From: Sanghuangporus weigelae
Taxonomy: Eukaryota > Basidiomycota > Agaricomycetes > Hymenochaetales > Hymenochaetaceae
Assembly (NCBI GenBank): GCA_033182465.1
Contig: CP137320.1
Coordinates: 124,001 to 188,000 of the forward strand
Direction of reading: 5' to 3'
DNA length: 64,000 nucleotides
The position numbers and the translations under genes were made by a program. This document shows positions 10,370 through 22,990 of this stretch, piece after piece. The notes under the pieces are model-generated. The model worked only from the letters and a program-made list of their open reading frames with translations. It was not told where the DNA came from and searched no databases. How positions within the stretch are numbered: position 1 is the first letter of the stretch; every line of letters begins with the position of its first letter.

Positions 10370-13300
10370 GAGGTTGGCTATCGACGGACGGAATGTCAGT
10401 TGGAGACACCTTTTTATAAAGAATAAGAACAGGCGTGTATACCTCCATATATGGCAGTCATCTCTCTCTCCGCTTACCTCGGACTCGTTATACGCATGTC
10501 AGCAACAACCGAATTACGTACGTACCGTTTCTATTACACCTTTCCGTCCAGTTCCACGCGTCGCACGCACCCGCCTGCTCAGTCAGCATCGTCCCATCTA
10601 GCATCTCCTCATGAAAGTTGCCCACAGTCCAATTATGGAGCCGCTACCCAAATCGAGCAACTTTACCCGGCTGGACACGACGAGGACGTCCGCCACGGCA
10701 TTTCGGCGCACCTCCTCTCCTCCTCCTCCAAGGCTCTTGCGTCCTCGGCCTGTCTTGGCTCACAGGTACATCTACATACGCGTTGGCGCCTACCCCAACG
10801 CCCATACAGTAAACTAACCCGGCCCATGAATACATGGCAGTGCTTCAAAGTTCACTACCTCTAAGGATATCAAGAGCTGCGCCTGAGGATAACTGCTGAC
10901 TGACTGCGCCTCGTTCGTTCGGACGAACCTCAACCGTCCGGTCTGCGCAATCGGACGGACGAAAACAAGTGTAGGTTCGTATACAGTAAGTAAGTCAGTT
11001 TGTAAACAAACCATCTTCATTCCCTTCATTTCCCGAGATGACAAGAGGAATACTATAAAAACCATTTCGGCGTCGGCGTCGGCGTCGGCGCCGGCTGCCT
11101 TCATTATTTTATGTACATACAAAAATGTACGTACGCTATGTTATGGAAACGAAACTAGTTAGCATTGCAGCATACAAGGCTTATGCGCTGCGCCTCGGAG
11201 TGCCGCACAGCTCCCAGCCGCAGAGCCCGAGGGTACTCGCATTTTTTTTTCATTTCACGTCCGTCGTATGCATTAATAAATAGAACTGAACGGAAGAGCC
11301 ACAGCTTCCAAGAGCCTCGGACTTGAGTTGTCGAGCATGACCCCGACACCTTCTTGAACCCCCAACCCCAAATGTCGAAAAAAAAAAAATGCAAGAATAA
11401 TACGCGTTATTTATTTCGGATTCGGATTCGGATTCGGATTCGGATTTGGACTGCGGCGGGAGGAAAAGGGAAAGGGGAATTCACTCGAGATTATCATGAA
11501 TTCATCGTGTGGATATGGGGAAGGATCGAGCTGCGGTGAAGTAGCTAGTACTACTTACCGTCGAGGAGCTCGAGCTCGAGCTTCTTCTTCTTCTTCTACC
11601 ACCCACTACTTCGATTTCGATTTCGACTGCGCGACTAGTACTGCTAGGCACTCCTAATAGACTCTTTCTGTGTACTCGGCGCAGTGCCAGCGAAAAAAAA
11701 AAAAAAACTTCCATGCACTCGCTCGCTCACTCCTAGGCCCTAGGAAAGAGAGCAGGCGCCTTCATTATTATTATATTAGTATCACATCTTCTCGTTCTTC
11801 TCGTTCTTCTCCTAGGACTGGGACAGGGATATGCGGATGCGTATCTATTCTACGTATCTTCACCCCAATCCTATCCTATCTTCATATCCGGGAGTCCAAT
11901 ATCCTCTCGGCATCGCCATCACATCCTATCCTACAGTACCTATCTTATGCGCTTCTGGGATATGAGTCCCCCTATTCATCTCCCATCCATCCTTCTCTTC
12001 TCTTCTCTCTTCTCGCAAAGACTGCGATACAGCACAGAAGACCGCCTCCAAGTCCCTTCCGCTATGACTCATCTGACTTGTCTATCTGCGCGTTATGAAC
12101 TTCCCGCTAGTTCGACCTCAATCTGGAATGATGCTCGCTTCGTTTGATGATTACCCGAACTTGGAAATAAAATAAAATAAAAAATAAATAAAAAACGAAT
12201 ACGACTCCCGCTACCGCTATTGCTATTGCTTATGCTGATGAATTCAGGATGGACGCTGACTCCTGACCTGTGATCTTGCTTTTCGTTTCTTCGTTTGATA
12301 ATTACCCAAGCTTGGAGAAACGAGGAGGGAGGACAGGACACCTCGAGTCGCCTCTCTTAATGTTAATGACTCCTTTCAATCTTTTATCTTTTACGAACAG
12401 TTATTCCTGTGCGCAGACCAAGGCTGTGCTGCTGCTGCCTTGATCCGAGAGATTCTCTCGCCCTGAGGTATTCACCGTCCGTCCGTCCGTCCGTCCCTCT
12501 TTCTATTCCGAGATTCAAGGACGTTTTCAAAAAAAACATAAGTTTGCTCTGCCTTGATCTTTTTTATTTTTTTTTATTTTTTTTTTAAATCTGGAAAACT
12601 GTTTTCTTTTCTTTTCTTTTCTAAACTTTTCATCCTGTATATCCGACTCGAGGATGCGTAAGGCACACACACACATGGGTGGGGATTAGTGGAGTGGAAT
12701 GAATGAATGAGTGAGTGAGTGAGTGAGTGAGTACTGCACTATCATACTTAGTCCGCGATACGATACGAAAATCTTTCCGACTCGATTACCATAAACACAA
12801 GATATACGTTCTTCAAAACTGCCTTCGAATTCCGCGCTGAAAAAGTGTTTGCACAGCTTCTCTTGTTTGTTCTTCGTTCGAATAGGAAAAGTAGTACGCG
12901 AACGAAAACGACGGCGGTGAGCGTACATACACACAACTATAATTAAATACATCCTTCACTCCGCATCTGCATCTGCTCTGCGCAACTCGGATTAGGAGTA
13001 ATTTGGGATCAGGAACACGACGGGGTGGAGAGAGTCAAGTTTAGTTAAGCTGAGCTCGAGCTATCAACGAAACGAACTGAAAAAGGATCTCCGAGTCCTA
13101 CTTACGATACTACTCACTCCACCATCCTTTCTTTCAGACCTCCTCTGCCGGTGGTGTGTGCCGGTGTGCAGCGTCATCTACGGCCCACTGGTCCAAAGAA
13201 AAGTTCTCGGTTATGTGGGTATATGAAAACTCTCTCCTCTCTGTATATCGTCGGATCGAGTGCTCAGGACATTATTGACACTCGGAGACCTTGTTGGTGT

Positions 13301-13600
13301 CCCTTGCCCTTGCGCAGGCCCGTGAGTCATCCATTGCGCACTAGTACTAACTAGTACTTCCGAGTTCCGATCATATCAATTTAATAATAGTATACTATAA
13401 TCCCGATCAGGAGGACCTGCGATCCCTGAGTCCAAGACTGGTAAGTTACCCAAATAAAGATGAAGAATGGGAAGAATGAGAAGAACGAAAGCTGAAACGC
13501 GATGGACGGACGTTCAAGTTAAGATCGAATGAGACAGGATTAGGATGAGATGGCCTTCATATCCGACTCGCACTTACCTTACCGTAGACACATTACATGT
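10370..13600. other. Long upstream region with many simple repeats
   Basis: No gene is supported. This lies upstream of the Ser-rich protein gene on the minus strand and may hold its promoter and 5' UTR. Simple repeats include GGCGTC units at about 11069-11090, five TTCGGA units at 11415-11444, a CTT tract near 11580-11597, A-runs near 11379 and 11693, CGTC units at about 12475-12497, and GAAT/GAGT repeats at about 12697-12734. Confidence 0.5.
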
Positions 13601-16600
13601 CATCCTACAGTACATGGTCAAAATCGATCCGTATCGATGTACATACATATTCACTAATAATACTACTTCCTTTCGTATGTCGTCAGTTGCAGGTTGCTTA
13701 TAACAACAAGACAAGACCTACCTTACAGACTCGGAAAGTCGGAGTAAGCAAAGCTGGATTAATATTTCATGTTGAAAACCAAAATCAAGATGAATAACAT
13801 ACAATAAATAACACATCACAAAATCAGCTATCGATATTAAAGAAATACGCATGCATTCGATCTATCCGTAACTTGCTTGATAAATAAAAGTAAAAGAGCA
13901 AAAGAAGTTAGAAGGCCTCTAACCGCCCCGCTGCTCCGATTTCAGTAAGAACTGAGCGTCTAGACTTAATCTCCTCTTCTTTTAATGCAGGGTCGGCGAA
14001 AGTCACCCAGGCCCAGGAAGCCGCCGTCGTGGAAAGGAGAAGAAAGGAGACGGATGTTCTTTCTCCTGTGATGGATGGCAATGACAGAGGATCGGAGATC
14101 CCAGCACTTAGCACTCAACTTCTCGGCGAAAGCAAAAAGAAGTTCCTAACGCGCCTGCCTTCTACATTTTAGACTCTCGTCGGCGAAAGCTTGTTCAAGC
14201 CCCCTTATTGTTCGCCGCAAGATGAAAGAAACCGCGTGGTGATGAAGAGATGGAATAATAGATACAGTAGATACGCAGATACGCATGATGTACTGATTCT
14301 GATTGAAGTTTAGAGATACAAAGGCGTCAAAAGGACGAAAAGGCATCAAAGGAGATAGACACGAGGTACGCGGTCGTTATATTATTACTATACCAGTATA
14401 GAGAAAGAATATACGAATTGGTATATAGCATTTTATAGTAAATCACAGAAATGTGCCCAAGAAAGTGATAAAAGGAAGCTGTGCTATAGTGAAGTCCACG
14501 CTGCAGGAGCGTGGGACATAGCCGCCTCCTAATTCCTGTCTTCCTTTCCATCCGCGTCTTTACGCCGAATCCGGAATATACACCCGTCCAGGCGCTAAGA
14601 GCTATGGCCTTTCTGCCTTTGAGAAGCACACGTTGCTTGCCTGCTTTTCCGATCTGCCCCCCTATCCCTGACTGTCTGCCTCAAAGACAGAAGCTTCCTG
14701 GCTGGTTCCCAAGTTCATCGCGATCACGCTATGGCCCTTTAATTCCTCTGAGCCGCACATAGGCGGATTAGCTTTATCGCCGCAAGCTCTTTCGCTGAGT
14801 GTTGCGACGCTTTTAGATAAAGCCGCGTACTCATGTAGGCTAAGTGCGCGGGCCAAAACGTCCCTCTTTAGTGCCGCACGTGTAGAGACACGAGAACGGA
14901 CATGCATATGAGCGTCCTCTGAAGAGCGACCGCAAAGGGCTCACGAGTACTTCCCAAGAAGCACCCCGAACGTCCTCGTGTTCTTATGTAGGATTCTTGA
15001 GTTGCTGACGACAATAGCAACTCGAGATCCGACTCGGACGAGACCAGATGACGGTATGACACTCCTAAGAAATTAAGTAAAACCCCAATTTTCTCGAGGT
15101 ATGTTTTCCATCTGTCTGTACGGCTGTTGCTCAAGCACACACAGCCCAATAGCCCGGTCCCTGATCAATGCTGTGCAGATGCGGGGAAAGTAGACCAGGC
15201 CCCGGTTTGGGAATGCCGTAACTTGAGGAAGAACATGAGATTACCACGGAGATCAGCACGATGAGTTGTTGTAAGCGAGGGGAAGAGGTTGCCGGTGATA
15301 CCGTTTTTTATCATGTTCTGTTGACTCAGATTGCGGAGATGCGGGCCAGGCTGCTACCCAGGCTCCAGACGCTCGTTTATCAGAGAAGCTGCGCAATCTA
15401 CGCGTGCAAAGCATCCGGTTAGCATCCGGGATGAAGTAAGTACTCGCGATGGGAGTTGCAAAAGAACACCTCGCTGCTCCTGCATTACGACAGACGAGCT
15501 CAATGAGTTGCAAATAGGTGGATTCGAGTAAAAGTGACGTACAATCGAGGATTCTGCACCCTTCCTTCCTTCTTGCATACAGGCAGGCAGGCGCTCCTAG
15601 CGTTTATCCGCAGGAAGTTCTTCGCTATGGCCTCGCAGTGGAACAGCTGCATAGGGCCCATGCATCCGAACCCGAATCCGATATTAGGAAGCGGGTGAAG
15701 TGTGGTGGCGGACGTCACTGATTTGCTCATATCGCATACTTGGCGGATAGAGCGTAGATATCGCACCTGATGCAAGCATATCGCTGAGTCCGAGTGCTAA
15801 TACGTCCGTTTGCTGAATGAAGCCGGAGGAACGCGAACGAGAGAACTCACCGGCTATCCATCCACGTTGGCTGCTCGGCGATATCTATGTGTGTACGGCA
15901 AAGGCACACATGCTTGCGACAAGATCGGCGAGTTGATACGGATATGCATGGATCCCATTACTCCGTGTATATCGTCGTCAATCTTAAATTGCACCTTATC
16001 CAGGCCCGATAGGCAATGGCAGAAAGAGAATCCGCCGACGTGGATGAATATGGCACTCAGGACGACACGACATTTTTGGCAGAAAACTGCTTTGAGGAGT
16101 GGAAGGACACGGTCCTTGATATGCTCCGAGATGCGTGCACCTATAATCCACTCCATCTCGAGTTCTTCCACTGGTTTAGGGTCTCGTTCGCAAAGAAGGT
16201 CGCCTGAACGTAGCTATCCTCGGTCTTTCGTACCGACCACGTTCCGACTGGACACACGACTATCCACCATGCCTGCATACTTTCCACGAAAGGAAACAGA
16301 GACTATGTCGTATGACATTGGTCCGGATTTCCTCCTTTCCCTAAAGACCACGCACCGAACCTACCTTCAATCCCCTTTTCTATGGCCAGGCCATCCAGGC
16401 TTCCAACCAGGTCATCAGGGAGCAAGAAAAAGTAATTATCCCGGAAACTCGTTGCGTCATGTCCCACACATGCGAACCGGTGACTGAGTGAGATTTGGGG
16501 CAGAGACAAGGCGACTTTTCACCTGAAGGTTGAATTTTTCGCGTTGGGCGTTGGGATTGTAACCGTGACCGTGACATGACATGACACAGACAACGAGGCA

Positions 16601-17648
16601 GGCCATCGGATTTCTCCTTGTCGACTTGGAATGGTGCAATAATTACGCATACAACCTGATCGCGGCTCGACAAGTGAAGCTCGGAGAATTTCCAATCCTG
16701 TAACGGTCTGCGATCCCGACGGGCGTGGGGCGTGAGATGTAATGCTCTTCTCTGACTGCAGCTCTCAAATTCCTTGAATCCTTCGCTCGGGCTCTTGATC
16801 CCCACCTAACGGCGAGTTCAACTACGTGGTACGTGGACTAATGTCTAGCTCAATATGAAAAATACGGTGAGTCTCATATTAGTCAGCATGAGCGATAATC
16901 GCGAAAGCGCGATAGAAAACAAAGTCAACACCATGTCAAGCTTGGTCTCGCTGCGCATATAACCAGGATATCGTGATTCAACTTCTGTGTCAGAAATTCA
17001 AGAGCTTCGATAATATTCATTATTTATGCCTATCCAGGTCTAACCGCCCACCGAGAAGTAGTATGCAACAAAATCGGGAAAGTGAATGCATTATGAGCGC
17101 TGATTTCTTACAAAGCAATCCTTACTCCATTCCTACAGGACAGATTCAGGATGATTCTCTTCTCTTCCCCGGTCAGTTCGCAAAAGGCACGTGCCGGTGA
17201 ATCGAGGGAATCATGAAAGGCAGACAGGGTGGCAATGCATAGCTTCGTGAAACAAACGCTGCCATAGCTTGCCTCCAATGCTGCAGAAAGCTCTGGTATA
17301 CTGTCAGCTACACTAACAGCCTCAAGCAGAGTCGGCGCACTATGTTATAGAAGCATCAGGCTCAAAGCGTATGGGTTACCCGCGGAACATAATCGTTATT
17401 ACCAGAATATTTTCCGGAGGATATGACTTTTCCTTATATATGGAAGAGGTCGCGGTTCGAGCCTTTTTTAAGGCTTACGCGGCTAGGAAACGGAGCACAC
17501 TTCGGGCGCTATCCCTTGCTTGTTCACTGACTAATTCCATGCAGGTGCTTGATAAGCGCGCAAAAGACACAAATAAAAGCACGAGGCTGGACTCGAATGG
17601 ATTCGATTCCCACCTACAGGCTTTCCGACTTTCGAATAATCGCATATA
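13601..17648. other. Unresolved region, possible gene fragments
   Basis: I cannot support a full gene here. Two stretches look mildly coding on the plus strand. At about 13990-14172 an exon-like frame (SAKVTQAQEAAVVERRRKE ... stop) follows a plausible 3' splice site at 13988-13989. At 15819-16207 a frame opening MKPEERERENSPAIHPRWLL is followed after likely introns by a segment ending at 16207 (EEWKDTVLDMLRDACTYNPL). Neither resembles a family I recognise. They may be decayed genes. Confidence 0.3.
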
Positions 17649-18571
17649 ATGGCATCGCTCGCAGGCAAGACAGTGCTCGTCGTTGGCGGATCTTCAGGAA
17701 TAGGCTATGGCGTTGCTAAAACATCTCTTCTCTCTCTCGCATCAAAGGTCATCATTGCTTCTTCATCCCAGACTAAGGTTGAGGCAGCTGTCGCGAGGCT
17801 GAAAGAAGACATATCAAAGGCAGGCTCGACCATAGAGGGAACTTTTGCTGGGGAAGTGGTGGACGCAAAAGACACGAAGAGCGTGAGAGCATTGCTAGAA
17901 CGTGTCGGTGAAATCGACCACCTTGTGTGGACAAGCGGTGAAGGTTTACGGGTTGGATTTCCAAATTTAGACCTTGAAGCGAATAGAGGTCAGCATCTAT
18001 GATCGCCTTCGTTCTAAGTCGGAGAGCGGAGAATCTCATATTGAACTCGTAGATGCCTTTGACTTGAAGTTCTGGGGAGCTCTCACCGCCGCTCAAGTCG
18101 CTAAGATTCGCCCAGGAGGTTCGATTACATTTACGATTGGGCAGACTATCGTCAGGCCTATCAAGGGATGGTCTTTGATGACGGGTGTGGGTGGCGCGGT
18201 AGATTCCCTCGCTCGCGGACTGGCGGTTGATCTCGCACCGATTCGAGTCAATGTTATTAGTCCGGGAGCCGTTAAGACCGAGGTATGCCACTCACTATAA
18301 CGGCTGTTATGCAAGGTAATAATTGGTTTGCAGTTTTGGGATACGTTCCCTCCGGAACAGAGACAAAACCTACTCGAGCATGCCGCAAAGACATCGTTGG
18401 TTCAACATGTAGCTGACGCCGATGAAATTGCCGAAGCCTTCCTCTTTTGCATGAAGTTAGCACAGCTGCATTCGTTTTTTCCGGTAATATCTTACCAAAA
18501 TGAATATTATTAGATGTCAATACATCACAGGGCAGCGCATCGAGGTCGACGGCGGTGCAGTACTTGTTTAA
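17649..18571 (+). CDS. Atypical short-chain dehydrogenase/reductase (SDR-B)
   Basis: This is the second SDR of the window, 249 aa, in exons 17649-17988, 18053-18282, 18334-18455 and 18514-18571. All three introns (51-64 nt) sit at the same positions and phases as in SDR-A and SDR-C. It keeps GGSSGIGYG, LVWTSG and RVNVISPG. The YxxxK catalytic pair is again missing; the equivalent stretch is about GWSLMTGVGGAVDS. It is clearly more diverged from SDR-A/C than those are from each other, including one extra codon in exon 3, so it represents an older duplication. It points towards the decayed M43 copy at 18.7-19.85 kb, the same convergent arrangement as at the other two loci. Confidence 0.88.
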
Positions 18572-18720
18572 GCAGATGGGCGATCAGTTCAAAGGGATCA
18601 GAGTGCGTTGCAGAAGTGTTTTGTATACGTAATTATTCCAAAAATTTAAATACCAGTCAGATCAAGAGATGCAAGGAGTGCATAAACATTCCACGCGTTA
18701 GATTACTTGATGCTGGGTGA

Positions 18721-19850
18721 TGCTCTTGATTTAGTCCGCGATCTTGTCGGACTGGCCTTGTGAATTTGGTGCGACAAACTTCACTAGAACAATCTATATG
18801 ATTGTCTGTTGGCGATGTCAGCGCAGGGAGACGACGTCGGAAAATGAAACGGACGAATTGGGTCAGGATGATTTTCCCATCAAGTCCTTTCCCGTTACAT
18901 GAGTTACGGGCCGTGGAGCAACCCTGTGCAGTGCAAGCTTCCGAAGGTGAGCCAGGCACCCTATCGCCAGCACTGGAGCAACCATTGTAACGAATTCAAT
19001 TATGTGGTTGGTGCGAGCACTAAAGAAGGGAACAACATACGCCTTCAAAAGCGTGATTCAATCCCAAGCAATGACCTGCTTCACGTGCAAGAGCCCTGAG
19101 CCATAAGCATATACGCGAACGGAAATAAAACACACTTTTCCAGAGTTACATGGCTTCGGAGTACGTTCCTGAATATTAGAAAGGCGAACGACACGGTCAT
19201 TGTCTAGGTTCGCTTTATAGCTACCCGGAAGAGTTGCATATCTTGCTATTCTCTTCCCGCCAGTCTCGATACAACCGACACTGTAGATGTTCAAGTCGCC
19301 AGCTTTACCCTGTTGAAGTGCCTTCTTCGTCGCAGATTACTCAGGCGTCAGAGTACTGTCCTTGTCGTTCCCGGCATTTATAGACCCGGACTAGTTTCTC
19401 GTGCGCTTTGTCTCTGCAAGAACGAATGAAAATCCTGAATCAGAAAAGTGCTGGATCAGGATCTTAATCGAAGCCTCGACTTGCGGGTTCCTATATAATT
19501 TTTTATCAACCAAACTTCGAAGTATAAGGTCACAAACGTTATGTTACCAGCGTATGCGCTATCATCTCGATTGATGATATTCCAATAGACGTTGAGAGCT
19601 AATGTCCCAAAGCCTTGATTCTGGCGCATTTGCGAGTCGAGAGTCTCGTTGAAAAGTTAGCTTCGATGGCAACAAATTCTTCGCTGGATGTGGCATTCAC
19701 TATCACGTACAGCAGTTAGTAGCAATACCGTAGTGAAAATGATCTATAGTTAGCAATGGCTTACAACATGTCGGGATCGTAAACTGCAGGGTAGCCCGGA
19801 ATTAGGCTTGTCATACAGACGGAGGCAACAAGTACATCGACAACCATATC
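18721..19850 (-). pseudogene. Decayed M43 metalloprotease (M43-B)
   Basis: Reading the minus strand, successive M43 blocks appear in order but in shifting frames and with stops. They are LNVYWNIINRDDSAYAGNI (about 19560-19620), a SDSGFSFVLAETKRT block (about 19430-19470), LNIYSVG (about 19280), the zinc-helix region at about 19068-19088, a SPSEACTAQGCSTARNSC block (about 18900-18950), and a diverged form of the C-terminal NYMDY...C block near 18790. The zinc motif reads REAGHCLGLNH instead of HExxHxxGxxH, so the first zinc ligand is lost. In-frame stops and frame changes separate the blocks. It is convergent with SDR-B. Confidence 0.72.
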
Positions 19851-21234
19851 CAGTGAAACGTGGAAAGCAGATGAGCTCGGAGTGTTTTTTTGGACAGTAT
19901 GAGCTGCAGCGAGACGATTATCACTTGCCTTCACTTTTAATGGGAGTTGTCTGCCCAACAGTGCATTATCTGATACAATGCAGATCTGCGAGGGTGATGA
20001 CCATCTGTATTAGGCGATAATATCCTCCCGAAGAGTCAGTGCTGAAACGATGCAGGCAATGGGAATACAATGTAGCCTTGGGCGAAACAGCGCGTAAGTA
20101 TGAATCATGGGGCATTAGTTTGACAATATTTATGGGTTAGAAAATCTGGTGCACTCGTTGAGTTCAAGCTGTCGACGTCGTTGATCATGGCATGAGGAGC
20201 ACGTCGTCTGTTTGAGAAAGACTGTTTGCTTCAGACTTCGCATCTAAAACCGCACCATCTGAAGAAATTACTAAAGTGCTTCAAGGAGCTGAGATTGCAA
20301 CGTTTGCCAGTTTGCCTTGGTCAATTTCATTGCTGTTCAAGTTGAAGGCGACTCGTTAACTAACAAAACCAGGGTCATGTGACTCCCAACGGTTCCATAT
20401 GCATTGAACTGGTTGCACCGTCAGTGATCGCAACTCTGCTGCAACAGTGATGAACTATCTACAAATCGAACCCGACGCGTTCTGACGAGAGCTTCGTTGA
20501 CGCGCTTGTTTTGTGACGTATCTCAGATCCTGGAATGCATGAACGGAGTCTGTCAAGGATAAAATCTTCAGCGCAAAAAGCAAGTCATCGCGAATAACAC
20601 GTCAGTACTAGTACCTCGATGCATAGCCATCACTCAGGAAAACGGCACTGCGGGAAGATTGGCGCTGTGACAAAGGGTGACATGGATGGAGACGATCTGA
20701 TTGTGTAGGGAACACATCTTGCGCTCGACGTCACGAAGCAGACGTTCCTCACCAAGAGATACGTTTTGCTTCCGACTGACTTCGACATTGCATCCTCGAA
20801 TCAGTAGCATTATTCAGACCACCCTTCACACCGGTGTAATTGGTACTGGTACATCTGTCGGCGCTTCATCTCTTTTTTGTGATATCTGTGATGGCGATAA
20901 ACATCGGCTCTGGCATGCCTTTTCCGTCACAATCCGGCGAAATTTGCAACGCGTATTAGGGCCTGCTGCTGCGCTCTTTTTTTGCTACTCCTATAATCAC
21001 CATATATCGGGGTCGATGATCTAGTTCATTCTTCAGGGCGTTTCGCTGGTTATATATAAGACATCGGATGCGAGCGGCAAGTTATCATCCTTTCTAGAGT
21101 AAGTGCCACCTATTCCAGATACAAAAGTCTTTGATTGAATAGTGTCCCCTCTCAGTGTCTAGCAAGACGAATACGGTGGGCTTTGGACAGAGTTGGATCA
21201 TCTCATTCTCATAGATTCTTCGATAGGATAACAG
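19851..21234. other. Intergenic region, no supported gene
   Basis: No convincing gene is seen. A short stretch near 20370-20420 reads GHVTPNGSICIELV, which faintly recalls the active-site-proximal part of ubiquitin-conjugating folds, but it is followed by stops. A TATA-like run (TATATATA) at about 21049-21057 may belong to the RPA32-like gene that follows. Confidence 0.4.
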
Positions 21235-22599
21235 CATAACGCCCCTCACTGTGAAGCAAATCCTCCGAGCTTCGCGGATGCACAGTGAAGCGCCATGGAA
21301 GCTCGACGGACGGGAACTCCATCTGGTTCGTTGCATCGGAACTATCGTCGATATGGATTTGAGGGAGTCGTATCGCTTGCTGAAAATCGAGGACGGTACT
21401 GCACGACAGCTCACCGTCCATATGTTCAAGAGGGAGACCAATTTCTGGGACACCTTCACGGCTATCCTTTCCGAAAAAAAAATAAAGTACGGGGTGAACT
21501 TTGAGCTCCAATGGGATGAACTCAGACGCTTATTATTCAGATACAACAGATATGCGAGTGTAGTTGGATGGGTAAATGGAAACAAGGGCTATCGGAATTC
21601 TGTCGTAGCCAAGATTATCCTTCCCGTTGAAGACCCTCATCAGATCTTCTTCCATTTTTTTGAATGTGTGAAAGCTGTACAGGTACGGGGCGAAGTATAC
21701 TTCTTGTGCAAATTAATAAACAAGTCATTTAGGACTGCGAAGTACTTGAAGCGAAACGGACGGAACAAATTGAGGATTCTTCACTTGAAGCCAGTGTCGA
21801 ACCGAACGGTAGGGCTTCGGAGAAGGATGAGGATGAGGTTCAGCAACAGCAGCGCCCCGAGGAACCGCCAACTAACGCCTTCGACGAGTCGACGGAAGAG
21901 GAGTCCGATTTTGCGGATGAAGAGGAGTCTCCTGAGGATAGTTCTGACGACGAACCTAATGGAGTGAACAACGGGGACAGCTCCAGTTCTAGTGATGATG
22001 ATCCCGAGCCAGATGAGACTGTTCAGCTACAAATGGATGCCACCGTGGTCGAAGCCGAGCTTGCTCTCCCTCAAGATGAATCAAAACCCAGTGGTCCTAG
22101 TCAGGAAGTCCAGTAAGTAGTAACTCCTATTTGTTTTCGCTTGGACAACATGTAGACCCAAATTTCTACAGGAATGTCTCTACGACATTGGAATCCCTCA
22201 CTTTGACAGCAGAAACCTGCAATAACGCTGAGTCAAATAATGATTCGCAGTCGAAGGTGAACTCCAACCATGTAGTACAGCCGAACATGGACCCTCTCTC
22301 CGGACTGAGTAATGCCCATCGCGCACTTGTCCTTCACATCCAGCAGCGCAGGGAAGAAACATGGATGGAAGGAGAGGAATGGTCAGGTTTGCATATGAGC
22401 GAGCTAGTCGGATTCCTTAAAAGATGCAAGAAGGGCATGAAGCATTCCGAGATCAGGTGAGATTTGTCTTTTACAAGAGTTTCAGCATATTTGGCTTGAC
22501 TGACACGGGGATTCTTCATTTAGCGCTATCTTCGACACCCTCTGCGACGGCGGCCACATAATCTCGACTATCGACGGCAACCATTTTGACGTATCATAG
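21235..22599 (+). CDS. RPA32-like (replication protein A subunit 2) OB-fold/winged-helix protein
   Basis: Exons 21235-21682, 21733-22112, 22172-22456 and 22524-22599 give an RPA2-like layout. ITPLTVKQILRA and LVRCIGTIVDM match the start of the RPA32 OB-fold, LLKIEDGTARQ matches the DDGTG strand, and VVGWVNG...FHFFECVKAV matches the end of that domain. The C-terminus (LVLHIQQ...HMSELVGFLKR...GGHIISTIDGNHF) matches the RPA32 winged helix. Between them lies an unusually long acidic Ser/Glu/Asp-rich linker of about 180 residues. The first exon with the true start is unresolved: homology begins at 21235, just after a 3' splice site, while the first in-frame ATG is at 21278. RPA binds single-stranded DNA in replication and repair. 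The long linker and missing standard N-terminus leave open whether this is the main RPA2 or a diverged paralogue. Convergent with NAA25. Confidence 0.75.
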
Positions 22600-22990
22600 C
22601 CGGATTTATAGTACACTATCTCATCCTGGTTAACATCAACTACATTCTAAAGAATTGTCATTGCATTATCTAGTACAATGATTGATGAGAGAAAGAAACA
22701 ACGACAGGACAGGACAGCAAAAGTAGCAAATTGAAGAGAAGTAGTGTATGCCAGAAATATTGATGGAGTGGGGAGGGAGTGAGCAGTTATGATTGAGGAT
22801 CCAAGCGTACCGACATTTGCCCGGACACGTCTATAAATTGCAGGATAGTAACAAGTTTTTGTGCAGGAAAGCTGCATGGTACTGAAGAGGAAGTGAAGTT
22901 ATTCGAAAACATAGATCATAGGCTCCAGAGATGGCTTTTGAGGAACGGATTACTGAAGATGACTCGTCGTTATCTTCGTGATGCCCTTCG
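22600..22990. other. 3' flanks of convergent genes
   Basis: This is non-coding sequence between the stop of the RPA32-like gene (22599) and the stop of NAA25 (22991). It should hold both 3' UTRs. No repeat or RNA gene is visible. Confidence 0.5.

Noticed and set aside
17440-17470. GGTTCGAGCC followed by a T-run as a tRNA gene B box and terminator
   Set aside because: No acceptor stem or A box at the right distance; the T-run begins directly after the B-box-like sequence.
20370-20460. Ubiquitin-conjugating-like fragment GHVTPNGSICIELV
   Set aside because: Too short, followed by stops, and no neighbouring blocks found.
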